IMG/VR virus record: IMGVR_UViG_3300021373_000681
Coordinates: 1-26,220 of that record
Source: a virus
Length of the DNA stretch: 26,220 nucleotides
Direction: 5' to 3' (one strand)
Below, in pieces: positions 12,588 through 21,764 of the stretch. A model generated the notes under the pieces. The model saw only the letters and a program-made list of their open reading frames with translations, did no database searches and was not told the origin of the DNA. How positions within the stretch are numbered: position 1 is the stretch's first letter; every line of letters begins with the position of its first letter. A program made the position numbers and the translations under genes.

Positions 12588-12714
12588 CGGATAACCATGA
12601 GGCCCGCGTTAAGCTTGTACACAAGCGGAGTAGCTGCCCTAAGCAGTAGCACGGCCCCGCAAGGGACAACCAAGCGCAACAAACCGTAAACTGAAACTGT
12701 AAGGGGATGACATA
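12588..12714 (+). other. Structured 5' leader of the major capsid gene
   Basis: This 127-base gap is rich in local pairing: GCTTGT/ACAAGC at 12613-12626, CTGC-CCTAA-GCAG at about 12634-12646, and CCC-C-GCAA-GGG (12656-12665) with a GNRA-type GCAA loop. The ribosome site AAGGGG lies about ten bases before ATG 12715. Most late genes here overlap, so a long structured gap before the most abundant product suggests RNA stabilisation, processing or translational control. Confidence 0.45.
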
Positions 12715-13578
12715 ATGTCTACTCAAATCACTACAGCTTTTGTCAATCAGTTTTCTGCAAACGTCCAAATGTTGTCACAACAAATGGGTTCTCTGTTGCG
12801 TGCAGCGGTAGATGTAGAAAGTGTGAATGGCGAGAAAGCTTTCTTTGACCAAGTGGGTTCAGCGGCAGCTGTCCTACGCACATCACGTCATGCGGACACA
12901 CCGATTGTGGATACACCACATTCACGCCGTATGGTAACAATGTCAGACTACGAATACGCAGACTTGATCGACGATCAGGACAAAGTGCGTTTGTTGGTAG
13001 ATCCGACTTCAACATATAGCCGTGCTGCTGCTGCCGCCATGGGTCGCGCAATGGATGATGTCATCATTGCTGCTGCTCTAGGTACAGCGAAAACAGGTAA
13101 AGATGGCTCAACAGACACAGCGCTACCATCAGGCCAGAAAATTGCAGTTGCATCATCTGGTTTGACAATTGCGAAGTTGGTTGAGGCAAAGCAAATCTTG
13201 GACGAGGGCAACGTTGATCCGTCAATCGCTCGTCACATCGTTTGTGCGCCAAAGCAAATCTCTGACTTGTTGAACAACACGACTGTAACATCTAGCGACT
13301 ACAACACTGTAAAAGCGTTGGCGATGGGTGAAATCAACACATTCGTTGGCTTCCAGTTCCACGTAAGCAACCGTCTAACAACAGACGGATCAGGTGACCG
13401 CCAGGTTATCGCGTTTGCTGGAGACGGTATCAAGTGTGCAATCGGCAAAGAGCCTGCGGCACGCATTGATGAACGTGCAGACAAGTCATACGCAACGCAA
13501 GTTTACTACTGTCAGTCAGTAGGTGCGACACGTATGGAAGAGGCCAAAGTCGTCGAAATCGCGTGTAGCGAATCATAA
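12715..13578 (+). CDS. Major capsid protein (HK97-fold, Phage_capsid_2 type)
   Basis: A 287-aa product. TTAFVNQFSANVQMLSQQMG opens the protein, followed by FFDQVGSAAAVLRTSRHADT, SDYEYADLIDDQDKVRLLVD (spine helix region), HIVCAPKQISDLL, and the late GATRMEEAKVVEIACSES. This is the layout of podovirus capsid proteins grouped as Phage_capsid_2. It forms the icosahedral shell with help from the upstream scaffold. The 127-base leader upstream and the strong ribosome site fit very high expression. Codons are more regular here (ACA, GCA, GTT) than in neighbouring genes, also consistent with high expression. Confidence 0.92.
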   Translation: MSTQITTAFVNQFSANVQMLSQQMGSLLRAAVDVESVNGEKAFFDQVGSAAAVLRTSRHADTPIVDTPHSRRMVTMSDYEYADLIDDQDKVRLLVDPTSTYSRAAAAAMGRAMDDVIIAAALGTAKTGKDGSTDTALPSGQKIAVASSGLTIAKLVEAKQILDEGNVDPSIARHIVCAPKQISDLLNNTTVTSSDYNTVKALAMGEINTFVGFQFHVSNRLTTDGSGDRQVIAFAGDGIKCAIGKEPAARIDERADKSYATQVYYCQSVGATRMEEAKVVEIACSES

Positions 13579-13591
13579 GGAGACTTGAACA

Positions 13592-14053
13592 ATGGCTACT
13601 GTATATTCAGCACAACGTACAAACTCACGCGCTACCCCAGCCGTGATGAACAAAGCAAATGAGCTTGGCGGTCGTATCCGCGTAGCTCATGGCACATACG
13701 AAGCATCTGCACTAGCGTCTGGTGACGTTATTGAGATGTTTGTCTTGCCTGATGGCGCTCGTTTGTTGACAGGTACTCTTGCGCATGACGCGCTAGGTGC
13801 ATCAACAACATTGTCTGTAGGTTATGCAGCACACACAAACGCGGCTGGTACAGCTGTGTCTGCGTCTGCGGCGGCTTACAAAGCGGCAGCTGCGTCAACA
13901 TCAGCGGCAAAGAACGACATTCTTGCTACTCTAGCTCTAGGCTCAGGCACAGAGACAGACACAAACGAGGATGGCGTTGCGATCACAGTTACAATGGGCG
14001 GTGCTGCTGGCACTGGCACTATTGAACTAACGATCATGTATGTGGTTGACTAA
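13592..14053 (+). CDS. Head decoration-like protein
   Basis: A 153-aa protein, Ala/Gly/Thr-rich and predicted all-beta, with GRIRVAHGTYEASALASGDV, then FVLPDGARLLTGTLAHDALG, and a final GTIELTIMYVVD. Proteins of this type directly follow the capsid gene in many podoviruses and are thought to decorate or stabilise the shell. I know no biochemical name for it. GGAG ten bases upstream supports the start. It forms a capsid pair with the preceding gene, and both end at the hairpin 14061-14078. Confidence 0.7.
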   Translation: MATVYSAQRTNSRATPAVMNKANELGGRIRVAHGTYEASALASGDVIEMFVLPDGARLLTGTLAHDALGASTTLSVGYAAHTNAAGTAVSASAAAYKAAAASTSAAKNDILATLALGSGTETDTNEDGVAITVTMGGAAGTGTIELTIMYVVD

Positions 14054-14060
14054 ATAAGAC

Positions 14061-14080
14061 GGGGCGGTTCGCCGCCCCTT
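14061..14080 (+). terminator. Strong hairpin after capsid genes (partial terminator or RNA stabiliser)
   Basis: A perfect GGGGCGG/CCGCCCC stem with a TTCG loop, followed by TTCTCACTT, lies between the decoration-like and tail-tube genes. The weak U-tract suggests partial termination or 3' protection of capsid mRNA, lowering tail-gene expression relative to capsid. Confidence 0.7.
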
Positions 14081-14099
14081 CTCACTTACGGAGGCGATT

Positions 14100-14705
14100 A
14101 TGACATCCCAGGTTGATATTGCTAACTACGCACTGAATACCTTAGGCGCAACAAACATTGTCTCCCTTGACGAGAACAGTAAGCCCGCGAGAATAATCAA
14201 TCAAAGATATGACGCTGTGCGGGATTATGTGTTTCGCTCCCACCCTTGGAATTGTTTAATACGGCGCGCAGAGTTGCCGCGCGAAACTGAAACGCCCGCG
14301 TTTGGCTACGCTTATCAATATGCGCTACCGACTAACCCGTATTGCCTGCGGGTTTTAGAGTTTAGCAACGGATCTATGTCTTATCCGCAAGACAATATGT
14401 TTAGTAATACAGGTGGCCCTGTATTTGTCATTGAGGGTCGCAAGCTGCTCACGGACGAAGGTATTGCTAAAATTAAGTACGTTGCTCAGGTTACTGACCC
14501 CCAGCAATACGATATTGGCTTGATAGAGGCTTTGTCTGCCCGTTTGGCGATGGAGATCTGTTATGCAATCACTGGGTCTACTTCTATGATCCAACTTACT
14601 GCTGCGATGTATGATGACAAAGTAAAAGAAGCGCGCTTTACAGATGGGACTGAGGGCGCTCCTCAAAAGCTTGAAGCAAGTGACTTTATTGAAGCGAGGT
14701 TCTAA
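14100..14705 (+). CDS. Tail tubular protein A (T7 gp11-like)
   Basis: A 201-aa product with the family opening DIANYALNTLGATNIVSLDE, then RYDAVRDYVFRSHPWNCLIRRAEL, and FGYAYQYALPTNPYCLRVLEF. These are diagnostic of T7 gp11-type tail tube adaptor proteins, which form a dodecameric ring between portal and nozzle. The helical C-terminal half (LIEALSARLAMEICYAITGS) is typical. GGAGG five bases upstream of ATG 14100 is a good ribosome site. The next gene, the nozzle protein, starts immediately after the stop. Confidence 0.92.
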   Translation: MTSQVDIANYALNTLGATNIVSLDENSKPARIINQRYDAVRDYVFRSHPWNCLIRRAELPRETETPAFGYAYQYALPTNPYCLRVLEFSNGSMSYPQDNMFSNTGGPVFVIEGRKLLTDEGIAKIKYVAQVTDPQQYDIGLIEALSARLAMEICYAITGSTSMIQLTAAMYDDKVKEARFTDGTEGAPQKLEASDFIEARF

Positions 14706-16970
14706 ATGGCTAGATCTGCTCCAGCACTCAGCACCTTTACAGCTGGTGAGATCTCTCCGCGCCTTGAGGGGCGCGTTAGCATTGAGAAGTACCGCGAAGG
14801 TTTATCTGAACTAACCAATATGATTGTGCAGCCACACGGTGGTGTTACGCGCCGTCCTGGCACGGAGTATCTTGGTGAAGTAAAGGATAGCTCCGCTAAG
14901 ACTAGACTTATTCCGTTTGAGTTCAAAACTTCTGACACGTATGCTCTAGAGTTTGGCAACCAGTATATGCGCGTTTTCCGTAATGGCTTGCAAGTCTTGG
15001 AGGATGACGAAAAGACTGTTACCGCGATTACTCTTGCTGATCCAGGCGTTTTGACAAGCAACGCGCACGGTCTTAGCGATGGTGATGAGGTTTATCTGTA
15101 CAACGATAGCTCTGCGATGACTGAGCTAAAAGCACGAAACTATCTTATTGCAAACGCAACGACGAATACGTTTACGCTGCAAGATTTGTTTGGCAATGAC
15201 ATAGATACGACTAATTTCACTGCGTATGATGCAAACATCAGTGTTGATAAAATTTTTGAAATTACAACGCCGTATGCAACTGCAAACCTAGATGACATCC
15301 GTTTTGCTCAATCTGCGGATATTATGTACTTGGTGCATCCAAGCTATCAGGTGCGCACACTAGCCAGAACAGATCACAATGCTTGGACGCTAATGCCGAT
15401 CTATCTTGGCGAACCTCAAGCCGCTAAGAACATCACAGCGATTACAAAGGCTAACCCTGGTGTTATCACAAGTAGTTCGCATGGCTTGTCTAATGACGAG
15501 ATTGTTCTGATTGAAGATGTTGGAGGTATGACAGAGCTAAACAACAAGTATTACAAAGTTGCGGGAGTGACTTCTAATACGTTTACGCTTAAAGACATTG
15601 ACGACAACGACATCGACACAACAAATTTTACGACTTACACATCAGGCGGCACGGCAAAAGAAATACAGCCGAGCGTGCCTGCATTGTGGGGTGCAGACAA
15701 TAATCCGTCTGTTGTTACCTTCTTTGAGCAGCGCTTGGTGTTTGCAGCGACAACAAACAATCCACAATCCCTTTGGTTCTCTAAAAACTTTGATTATGAG
15801 AATTTCAGCGTGGGCAGCGCGGCAGATGATGATGCGCTAATCTATACGATTGCATCTAGTAAGGTAAACGCTATCCGCTACCTATCTGCTACGCGTATTT
15901 TGATCGTTGGTACATCTGGTGGTGAGTATGTACTGTCAACTACCAACAATGGCCCCGTAACGCCCTCTACTACCGTTATCCGTAAGTATTCTAACTATGG
16001 TTGCACAAACGATGAGCCTGTGCAGGTAGCGGACTTGACGCTGTTTATTCAGCGTGGCGGGCGCAAGGTCAGAGAGTTTCAGTATCAAGGTGAAATCAAC
16101 ACTGGTGGGTATGCTGCGCCAGACATTACAATTTTGGCTGAACACCTAACAGAAGGCACGATCACACAGTTTGCGTATCAGCAAGAGCCTGAGAGCATTG
16201 TTTGGGCGCTGCGTAACGATGGCACGCTTCTGGGCCTTACCTATCGCCGCGAAGAGGATGTTGTTGCTTGGCATAAGCATATTATCGGCGGCACGTTTAA
16301 TAGTGGTCAGGCTGTTGTAGAAAGTATTATCAGCTTGCCGACAGACAGCGGTGAAGATGAGCTTTATATGATTGTGAAGCGTACAATCAACAGTCAGACA
16401 AAAAGATATGTTGAAGTTCTAAAAACATTTGACTTCGGCGAGGGCAGCACTGGCGCATTCTTTGTAGACAGCGGGCTTTCTTACGCTGGCAGTGCAACAA
16501 GTAGTATCTCAGGTTTGCAGCACTTGGAGGGCGAAACGGTTACGATCTTGGCAAATGGTGCCACCCACCCAGACAAGGATGTATCTAGCGGCGGGATTAC
16601 AACTGACTTTGACATTACATCTGGCGCGATTGGCTTTGGATTTACAAGCAAAATGCAGACTTTGCGACTAGAAGCTGGGTCTGTAGATGGCACATCTCAG
16701 GGTAAGCCTAAGCGTATTCATGCGGTTACTCTGCGTTTGCATGAGACAATCGGTATTGAGGTTGGCACTGAGGAAAGCAATGTAGACCGTATCTTCTTCC
16801 GCGATAGCTCTATGAATATGGACGAAGCTGTGCCATTATTTACGGGAGACAAAGAAATCGAGTTCCCTGGTGGTTTTGATGATGATGCAAAGATATATGC
16901 GCAACAAACACAGCCACTACCTATGACAATCTTGGCGATTTATCCTCGCCTCAACACGTTCGATAAGTGA
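14706..16970 (+). CDS. Tail tubular protein B / nozzle (T7 gp12-like) with two FCCH-like inserts
   Basis: A 754-aa nozzle protein. The N-terminus (FTAGEISPRLEGRVSIEKYR, then GGVTRRPGTEYLGEVK) is typical of gp12-type tail tubes. Residues about 104-175 and 243-314 are two copies of one domain. Copy 1 has AITLADPGVLTSNAHGLSDG and NTFTLQDLFGNDIDTTNFT. Copy 2 has AITKANPGVITSSSHGLSND and NTFTLKDIDDNDIDTTNFT. The pattern resembles the E1_FCCH-type beta domain seen in phage tail proteins. The rest is beta-rich, including the motif LWFSKNFDYENFS. It binds the gp11-like ring and forms the tail tip. GAGG lies six or seven bases upstream of ATG 14706. Confidence 0.92.
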   Translation: MARSAPALSTFTAGEISPRLEGRVSIEKYREGLSELTNMIVQPHGGVTRRPGTEYLGEVKDSSAKTRLIPFEFKTSDTYALEFGNQYMRVFRNGLQVLEDDEKTVTAITLADPGVLTSNAHGLSDGDEVYLYNDSSAMTELKARNYLIANATTNTFTLQDLFGNDIDTTNFTAYDANISVDKIFEITTPYATANLDDIRFAQSADIMYLVHPSYQVRTLARTDHNAWTLMPIYLGEPQAAKNITAITKANPGVITSSSHGLSNDEIVLIEDVGGMTELNNKYYKVAGVTSNTFTLKDIDDNDIDTTNFTTYTSGGTAKEIQPSVPALWGADNNPSVVTFFEQRLVFAATTNNPQSLWFSKNFDYENFSVGSAADDDALIYTIASSKVNAIRYLSATRILIVGTSGGEYVLSTTNNGPVTPSTTVIRKYSNYGCTNDEPVQVADLTLFIQRGGRKVREFQYQGEINTGGYAAPDITILAEHLTEGTITQFAYQQEPESIVWALRNDGTLLGLTYRREEDVVAWHKHIIGGTFNSGQAVVESIISLPTDSGEDELYMIVKRTINSQTKRYVEVLKTFDFGEGSTGAFFVDSGLSYAGSATSSISGLQHLEGETVTILANGATHPDKDVSSGGITTDFDITSGAIGFGFTSKMQTLRLEAGSVDGTSQGKPKRIHAVTLRLHETIGIEVGTEESNVDRIFFRDSSMNMDEAVPLFTGDKEIEFPGGFDDDAKIYAQQTQPLPMTILAIYPRLNTFDK

Positions 16971-16977
16971 GGTCAGT

Positions 16978-17550
16978 ATGGGACTTCCAACAGCACTCTT
17001 AGCAATTAGCGCGGTGGCCTCTGTAGCTGGAGGCGTATCTGCAAAGAAAGCCTCTGATAAGGCCGCAGTAAAGGCTCAGGAGGCGGCTAACTTCAACGCA
17101 GAAATGATTGAGCGTGATGTTATCCTGCTGCAACGACAAGAGAAGATACTTAACGCAAGCGCTATACTGCGTGCAAAAGTAGACAGATTTAGATTTGCAG
17201 AAATGCAAGGGTCTGTTGTCAATGCTGTTGCGTTCTCTGGATTTGACATTGCGCAGGGTACACCAATGCGCACATTGCGTCAAAACGCGCGCGAATTTGA
17301 GTATGATATGGCTGTAAATCGCTTTGATGACAGCGTTGCGCGTATGCAGATTGCGGATCAGCAAGAGGACGCGTTCCTTAGGGCGGAGCTAACGCGCATG
17401 TCAGGTCAGGCTCAAGCTGGATTGCTAAAGTCCGAAGGCAGATCAAGCTTGATCAGTGGATTGGGTCAGGCTGCAAAAATAGGCTACCAAGCAGGCGGGT
17501 TTGGGCTTGGCAGCGGTAGCGGAACTGGCGGCGGTGGAGGTGGTAGATGA
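16978..17550 (+). CDS. Internal virion protein (T7 gp14-like)
   Basis: A 190-aa product. A hydrophobic N-terminus (LPTALLAISAVASVAGGVSA) leads into a long helical middle (ANFNAEMIERDVILLQRQE, then ASAILRAKVDRFRFAEMQGS) and a Gly-rich tail (GFGLGSGSGTGGGGGGR). This agrees with T7 gp14-family core proteins, which leave the head first and form a pore in the outer membrane during DNA ejection. GAGG upstream of ATG 16978 supports the start. The stop overlaps the next gene as ATGA. Confidence 0.8.
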   Translation: MGLPTALLAISAVASVAGGVSAKKASDKAAVKAQEAANFNAEMIERDVILLQRQEKILNASAILRAKVDRFRFAEMQGSVVNAVAFSGFDIAQGTPMRTLRQNAREFEYDMAVNRFDDSVARMQIADQQEDAFLRAELTRMSGQAQAGLLKSEGRSSLISGLGQAAKIGYQAGGFGLGSGSGTGGGGGGR

Positions 17551-19865
17551 GAATACCAAGATATACATCTCAGACAACTGGTATAACAAGAGCCACGCCT
17601 GGAAGCCCTATGAGAGCGCGCATGAATGCAGAGCCTTATGTTCAAGAGGCTTTGGCGAAAGGTCGCTTGATTGGAGAGGCCGCAAAGCAGGTCGGTGAAT
17701 TTGCCCAGATGCGCTACAAGATGGAGCGCGAAGCTGCATTGGACAACGCTCTTATTGGCGCAGAAGAGCAGATGCGCGAAGAGTATTATCGCCTTAGTAA
17801 GCTAAATACACCGCATGATGTATTCGGTGAAAAGAAGCTATGGGAAAACACCACTAACAGCATCATTGATAAAAACCGTGATCTTGTAGGCAACGATAGG
17901 TCTGCGGTTCAAGCGTATGATGAAGCGGTTCGCAGGTCTGAATTGAGCCTGCGATTTAGCCTGCGCAGCAAAATTGACACGAATATCGAGGCAAACAACC
18001 AAGCTGCTCGTAAGCAAAGACTTATAAATGCGCAGCGCGATGGTATTGCGGCAACTACCATTGAAGATCTTGAACTAATATTTAAGAATATTGGAATTGA
18101 TAGCGAAAGACGTGCTCAGTTAAATATTGGCAATCCTGTGTTGCTAAAAGAGCAAGAGCGCAGCTTAATAAAAAATGTCGCCGCAACGCGTCTACAGCGA
18201 TTAATAGATGGTACAGCGATGCCCTCTAAGCTTATGTCTGCACTTAGAACGGCAGTTTTAGACGACAATCAAGACGCTCTTCTTGACCCAGTTTTAGAGG
18301 GTAATGGCTTAATAGAGGCGCGTCTTATAGGTGCCTTACCTTTAGAAGATCAGGTAAATCTTTTAAGGGGCGGTGAAGCTTTAGCTAAATACATTGATGC
18401 GCCAACACTTGAAGAGCAAAAGGTTATTAACCTAGCAAAGGCTCAGGTTGATATTGTAAAAGATGAGATTAATGTAAAGCTTGACTTGCTTAAAGATGGC
18501 AAAAGCATACCTGGAAATGAGATCGTTAATCTTGCAAATCAGGTTGGAAGTTTAATCAAGGTTCTTGATGAGGGTGAGCAGCAAGAGATACTAAACTCTA
18601 TGAATACTCTTTCTAAGTTTTCTGAGTTTCAGATTGGTCTTAGTAGTGTCGCAACCCCAGACAACATAGAACAAATAGACATTGTTAAGCAGGCGCGCGC
18701 TGGGGATATAACTGGCAAGAAAGGTACTTTAGACGCTGATGACAAGCTTTTCCTTGATTACATAGATACATTTAGGGAAAGCATGATCGCGGGCTTGGAA
18801 AGCGATCCAATGCAGTACATGTCTGACAGCAATGCCGCCGATCTAAATCCGCTCAATCTAACATTAGAAGCCGCTAGGGATCAGAATGTTGGGTTACGTG
18901 ATAGGGCAATAACCGCAATAGAAGCGCAGCGCAGGTTTGGCTCTTTCTACATGCCAGAGATAAAGCTTCTTACGAATGAGGAAGCGGCTAAGATTGTTGG
19001 CACTATTCGCAATGCACCCGATGCTGGGTTTGTTTTACTTCAAGACATGCAGAAAGAAGCTGGCAAATACTCACAAGATTTAATGAACCAGTTAGAAGAT
19101 GCAGGGCTAACGCCTGAGCTTGTCGCAACGGGGGACGTCGCAGACGGATCTGTGCGCGCAACATTAGGTCAAGTTTCTGAGTTGAAAGACGCTGAAGTCA
19201 CAGAGCTAATTACTTCAACTGGAAAATCTGAACAAGACATTGATAAAGCTATTGCGGTTGAGCTTACGGATTTAAGATCTGCATATGTATTCGGCAGGGG
19301 TGTTGAGGCGTCAACTGCGTTTGCTGGACGTGTAGACGCTGCTAAAAAAGTCGTTGCCGCCTTCTTGTCTCAAGGCATGAAACAAGATGTTGCGGTAGAA
19401 AAAGCATTGTCTCAATTATTCCCAGCAAAAGACAGCGTTATCAATACCTCTGATGCTATGCTTTACATTCCTCAGACATTTGCTCCCGAAGCAGATCAAA
19501 TTGAAAGTAATCTGAGCTATCTTAAGCGCAAGTCAAAAGAGTTATTTACTCTAAAGCCGCTATCCCCAATTCAATTGCCTGGAGCGCCTGAGGCAACCAT
19601 GATCTTAAATCAAGATGCCCTACGTTCTCGCGGCAAATGGTTACTGAATAATACAGAGGATGGTGCAATCTTTCACTATACACTAGATGACGGTACGCCA
19701 ATCATGGCTTTAGATACAAATCAGAGGCCATATGAAATTAAGTTTTCTAAGCTTTCTGTTCTAAGAAATAAAGTTCAAGGCTTGGTGATAAGAGAAGCTG
19801 AAGAAACACAAGACCCTACACTTGGCTACTACCAAGAAGGGCAAAAGCTAAGAACAGATGAATAG
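17547..19865 (+). CDS. Large internal virion/ejection protein (gp15 position)
   Basis: A 772-aa, overwhelmingly helical and charged protein placed where T7 has gp15 (747 aa). N-terminal part: RMNAEPYVQEALAKGRLIGE, then FAQMRYKMEREAALDNALIG. No enzymatic motif is evident, and I see no membrane span. It probably joins the gp14- and gp16-like proteins in the ejection core that carries DNA across the periplasm. The start lies inside a ribosome-site-rich stretch (GGTGGAGGTGG) and overlaps the gp14-like stop. The assignment rests on position, size and composition rather than on a clear motif. Confidence 0.68.
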   Translation: MRIPRYTSQTTGITRATPGSPMRARMNAEPYVQEALAKGRLIGEAAKQVGEFAQMRYKMEREAALDNALIGAEEQMREEYYRLSKLNTPHDVFGEKKLWENTTNSIIDKNRDLVGNDRSAVQAYDEAVRRSELSLRFSLRSKIDTNIEANNQAARKQRLINAQRDGIAATTIEDLELIFKNIGIDSERRAQLNIGNPVLLKEQERSLIKNVAATRLQRLIDGTAMPSKLMSALRTAVLDDNQDALLDPVLEGNGLIEARLIGALPLEDQVNLLRGGEALAKYIDAPTLEEQKVINLAKAQVDIVKDEINVKLDLLKDGKSIPGNEIVNLANQVGSLIKVLDEGEQQEILNSMNTLSKFSEFQIGLSSVATPDNIEQIDIVKQARAGDITGKKGTLDADDKLFLDYIDTFRESMIAGLESDPMQYMSDSNAADLNPLNLTLEAARDQNVGLRDRAITAIEAQRRFGSFYMPEIKLLTNEEAAKIVGTIRNAPDAGFVLLQDMQKEAGKYSQDLMNQLEDAGLTPELVATGDVADGSVRATLGQVSELKDAEVTELITSTGKSEQDIDKAIAVELTDLRSAYVFGRGVEASTAFAGRVDAAKKVVAAFLSQGMKQDVAVEKALSQLFPAKDSVINTSDAMLYIPQTFAPEADQIESNLSYLKRKSKELFTLKPLSPIQLPGAPEATMILNQDALRSRGKWLLNNTEDGAIFHYTLDDGTPIMALDTNQRPYEIKFSKLSVLRNKVQGLVIREAEETQDPTLGYYQEGQKLRTDE

Positions 19866-21764
19866 ATGAGACGTTTCAACCTGCAAACAAACAACCCTTT
19901 TGTCCGCATGGAGGCTGGTTCTCAGCTAACATTATCTATGCGCGGGGCTGTTGAGCAGATTTTAGAAACGCCAACACTAACTGACTTGTTCGCGGCGCAA
20001 CCGATTGGCGAGTTTGCAGCGGCAACAGAAGAAGAGCGCGAAAGACTGCGCCAAGCGCAGCGTGATGCTGACTTATCTGAGGCCGCTCTTTCTGTAGACC
20101 TGCGCAGATCGCTAGAGCAGCAGTCTATTGATAATGCTGATCCTATCGAGGCGGAGCGGATTACTGCACAGGTTGATAGGCTGTCTGAGGGTGTTGATGC
20201 TGTACGTGAGAATATTGTTGAAGATAGTATTGCTTCTGGCCGCTTGCTTACGCCAGAGATGGCAAACAAAAAATACGGCGATTTGCTGAAGTTTGATGAA
20301 AATATCTCAGATCAAGAAGCTAGAGTGCTGTACGACAACAAGCGCAAAGAAATTATCAGGGACGAACTACTGGCCAGATCGCCAAAGGGCATTGGCCCAG
20401 CTGCTGTAAAGTTTGGCGCGTATCTTGTAAACTCTATGACTGATCCGCTTGAACTGGGCGCGGCATTTATTCCGTTTGCTGGCATGGCGGGCAAGGCATT
20501 GGGTGTGGCACGATTTGGTCGCGTAGGAAGCGCGGGTGTGCGCGGCACAGTAGATGGCTTCCTTGGTTCTGCTATGATCGAGCCTTTGTACTACGGGCTG
20601 TCTCAGAGCCAACAGTTAGATTACACGATGCGCGAGGCACTGCTAAATGTAGGTGTAGGTACTATTCTAGGTGGTGGCCTTGGTACTGTTGCTGGTGCAT
20701 TCCAAGCCCGCATCTATGATCCCGTAGAAAGCTTTCAGAAGTTGCGCACTCAAATCGCTAATGAGATTATGGGGCCAGAGCTAGAGATTAATGTAAAGCC
20801 TAGAGAAGCTGAGGTTGCTCCTACTAAAACGGAAACTATTCAGGCTAATTTAAAAAAAGCAAACAAAACATTTGGCCGTAAAGAAGTTGCTGATCTTGCG
20901 GTGCGCCAATGGGTTAATGATCTGGGTATCAATGTCAGTGTATCTCGTGTCAATGTACCTAAGCGCCCCATGACATTTACTGAGTTTGTGCGCAATGCAG
21001 GCGGCGTAAATGATGCAGACCCTACTTTCCGTGGCGAACTAAACAACATTGGGATCAAGCCATATACGCAGCGTTTGTCTAAAAAAGGCAATGTTGTAAA
21101 TGGCGTAAGCAATCCGCAATCTGAGCTAAATTTAGATGACATTGCTGAACTGGCAGAAGAAGCTGGTTACATTTCTGAGCGCAATCCAGATTTGGTTGTG
21201 CAAGCGTTAGATCAGGAGCGTAGCGCAGAGTTTGATCAAAGTGGAAACTTTGTGTTTTCTCGTCGGGATCAGGTAGACGCTGACGATTGGCGAGAGGCGA
21301 GTGCAGCAAGTGATGATGCAGTTGCAGAAATTGCACGCAGGCAAGAAATTAAACAACTTATGGAAGATGGTGGAGCACGTAACATATCGGAAGAAGATGT
21401 TGCTCTAGTCTCTGAGTATATGGCCCGCTATGACTTAGATTATTACGATGCATCAGAGCGCGTAGGTATTGAGCTAGAAAGCCGCGTATCTGAGATGCAG
21501 GCGCAGTATGTAGACGACATAGATAACAACAGTGTATTTTCTGATCGCAAGGCATCTGATGACTTTGATCAGCTTAGAATAGATGAAAACGACGAGATAT
21601 TTGTTGATGACTATGAGGCAATCGTTGCAGACTTAGAGCAGCGTGGATTGCTTAGCGAAACACAGCAAGAACTGCTGGGTGAGATACGGGCTATAGATGC
21701 AGAGGCGCAGGCGCGTGTAGAAATTATTGATGCTGTAACGGCTTGCGTAGTGAGGAGCGCGTAA
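19866..21764 (+). CDS. Internal virion protein, N-terminal partner of a split gp16-like protein
   Basis: A 632-aa product. Residues about 1-180 are helical and charged. Residues about 180-275 are hydrophobic and glycine-rich (FGAYLVNSMTDPLELGAAF, then VGVGTILGGGLGTVAGAF), able to form membrane helices. The remainder is acidic and ends AEAQARVEIIDAVTACVVRSA. In other phages such segments lie in the first half of a single gp16-like protein of about 1300-1500 aa. Here a stop follows and the next gene starts on the same bases (TAATG), so the two together equal one long protein. The role is membrane passage during ejection. No lytic transglycosylase motif is seen. Confidence 0.68.
   Translation: MRRFNLQTNNPFVRMEAGSQLTLSMRGAVEQILETPTLTDLFAAQPIGEFAAATEEERERLRQAQRDADLSEAALSVDLRRSLEQQSIDNADPIEAERITAQVDRLSEGVDAVRENIVEDSIASGRLLTPEMANKKYGDLLKFDENISDQEARVLYDNKRKEIIRDELLARSPKGIGPAAVKFGAYLVNSMTDPLELGAAFIPFAGMAGKALGVARFGRVGSAGVRGTVDGFLGSAMIEPLYYGLSQSQQLDYTMREALLNVGVGTILGGGLGTVAGAFQARIYDPVESFQKLRTQIANEIMGPELEINVKPREAEVAPTKTETIQANLKKANKTFGRKEVADLAVRQWVNDLGINVSVSRVNVPKRPMTFTEFVRNAGGVNDADPTFRGELNNIGIKPYTQRLSKKGNVVNGVSNPQSELNLDDIAELAEEAGYISERNPDLVVQALDQERSAEFDQSGNFVFSRRDQVDADDWREASAASDDAVAEIARRQEIKQLMEDGGARNISEEDVALVSEYMARYDLDYYDASERVGIELESRVSEMQAQYVDDIDNNSVFSDRKASDDFDQLRIDENDEIFVDDYEAIVADLEQRGLLSETQQELLGEIRAIDAEAQARVEIIDAVTACVVRSA

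Noticed and set aside
21743-21763. TTG 21743 as start of the gp16-like C-terminal protein
   Set aside because: ATG 21764 has GAGGAG at proper distance and a TAATG overlap with the previous stop.
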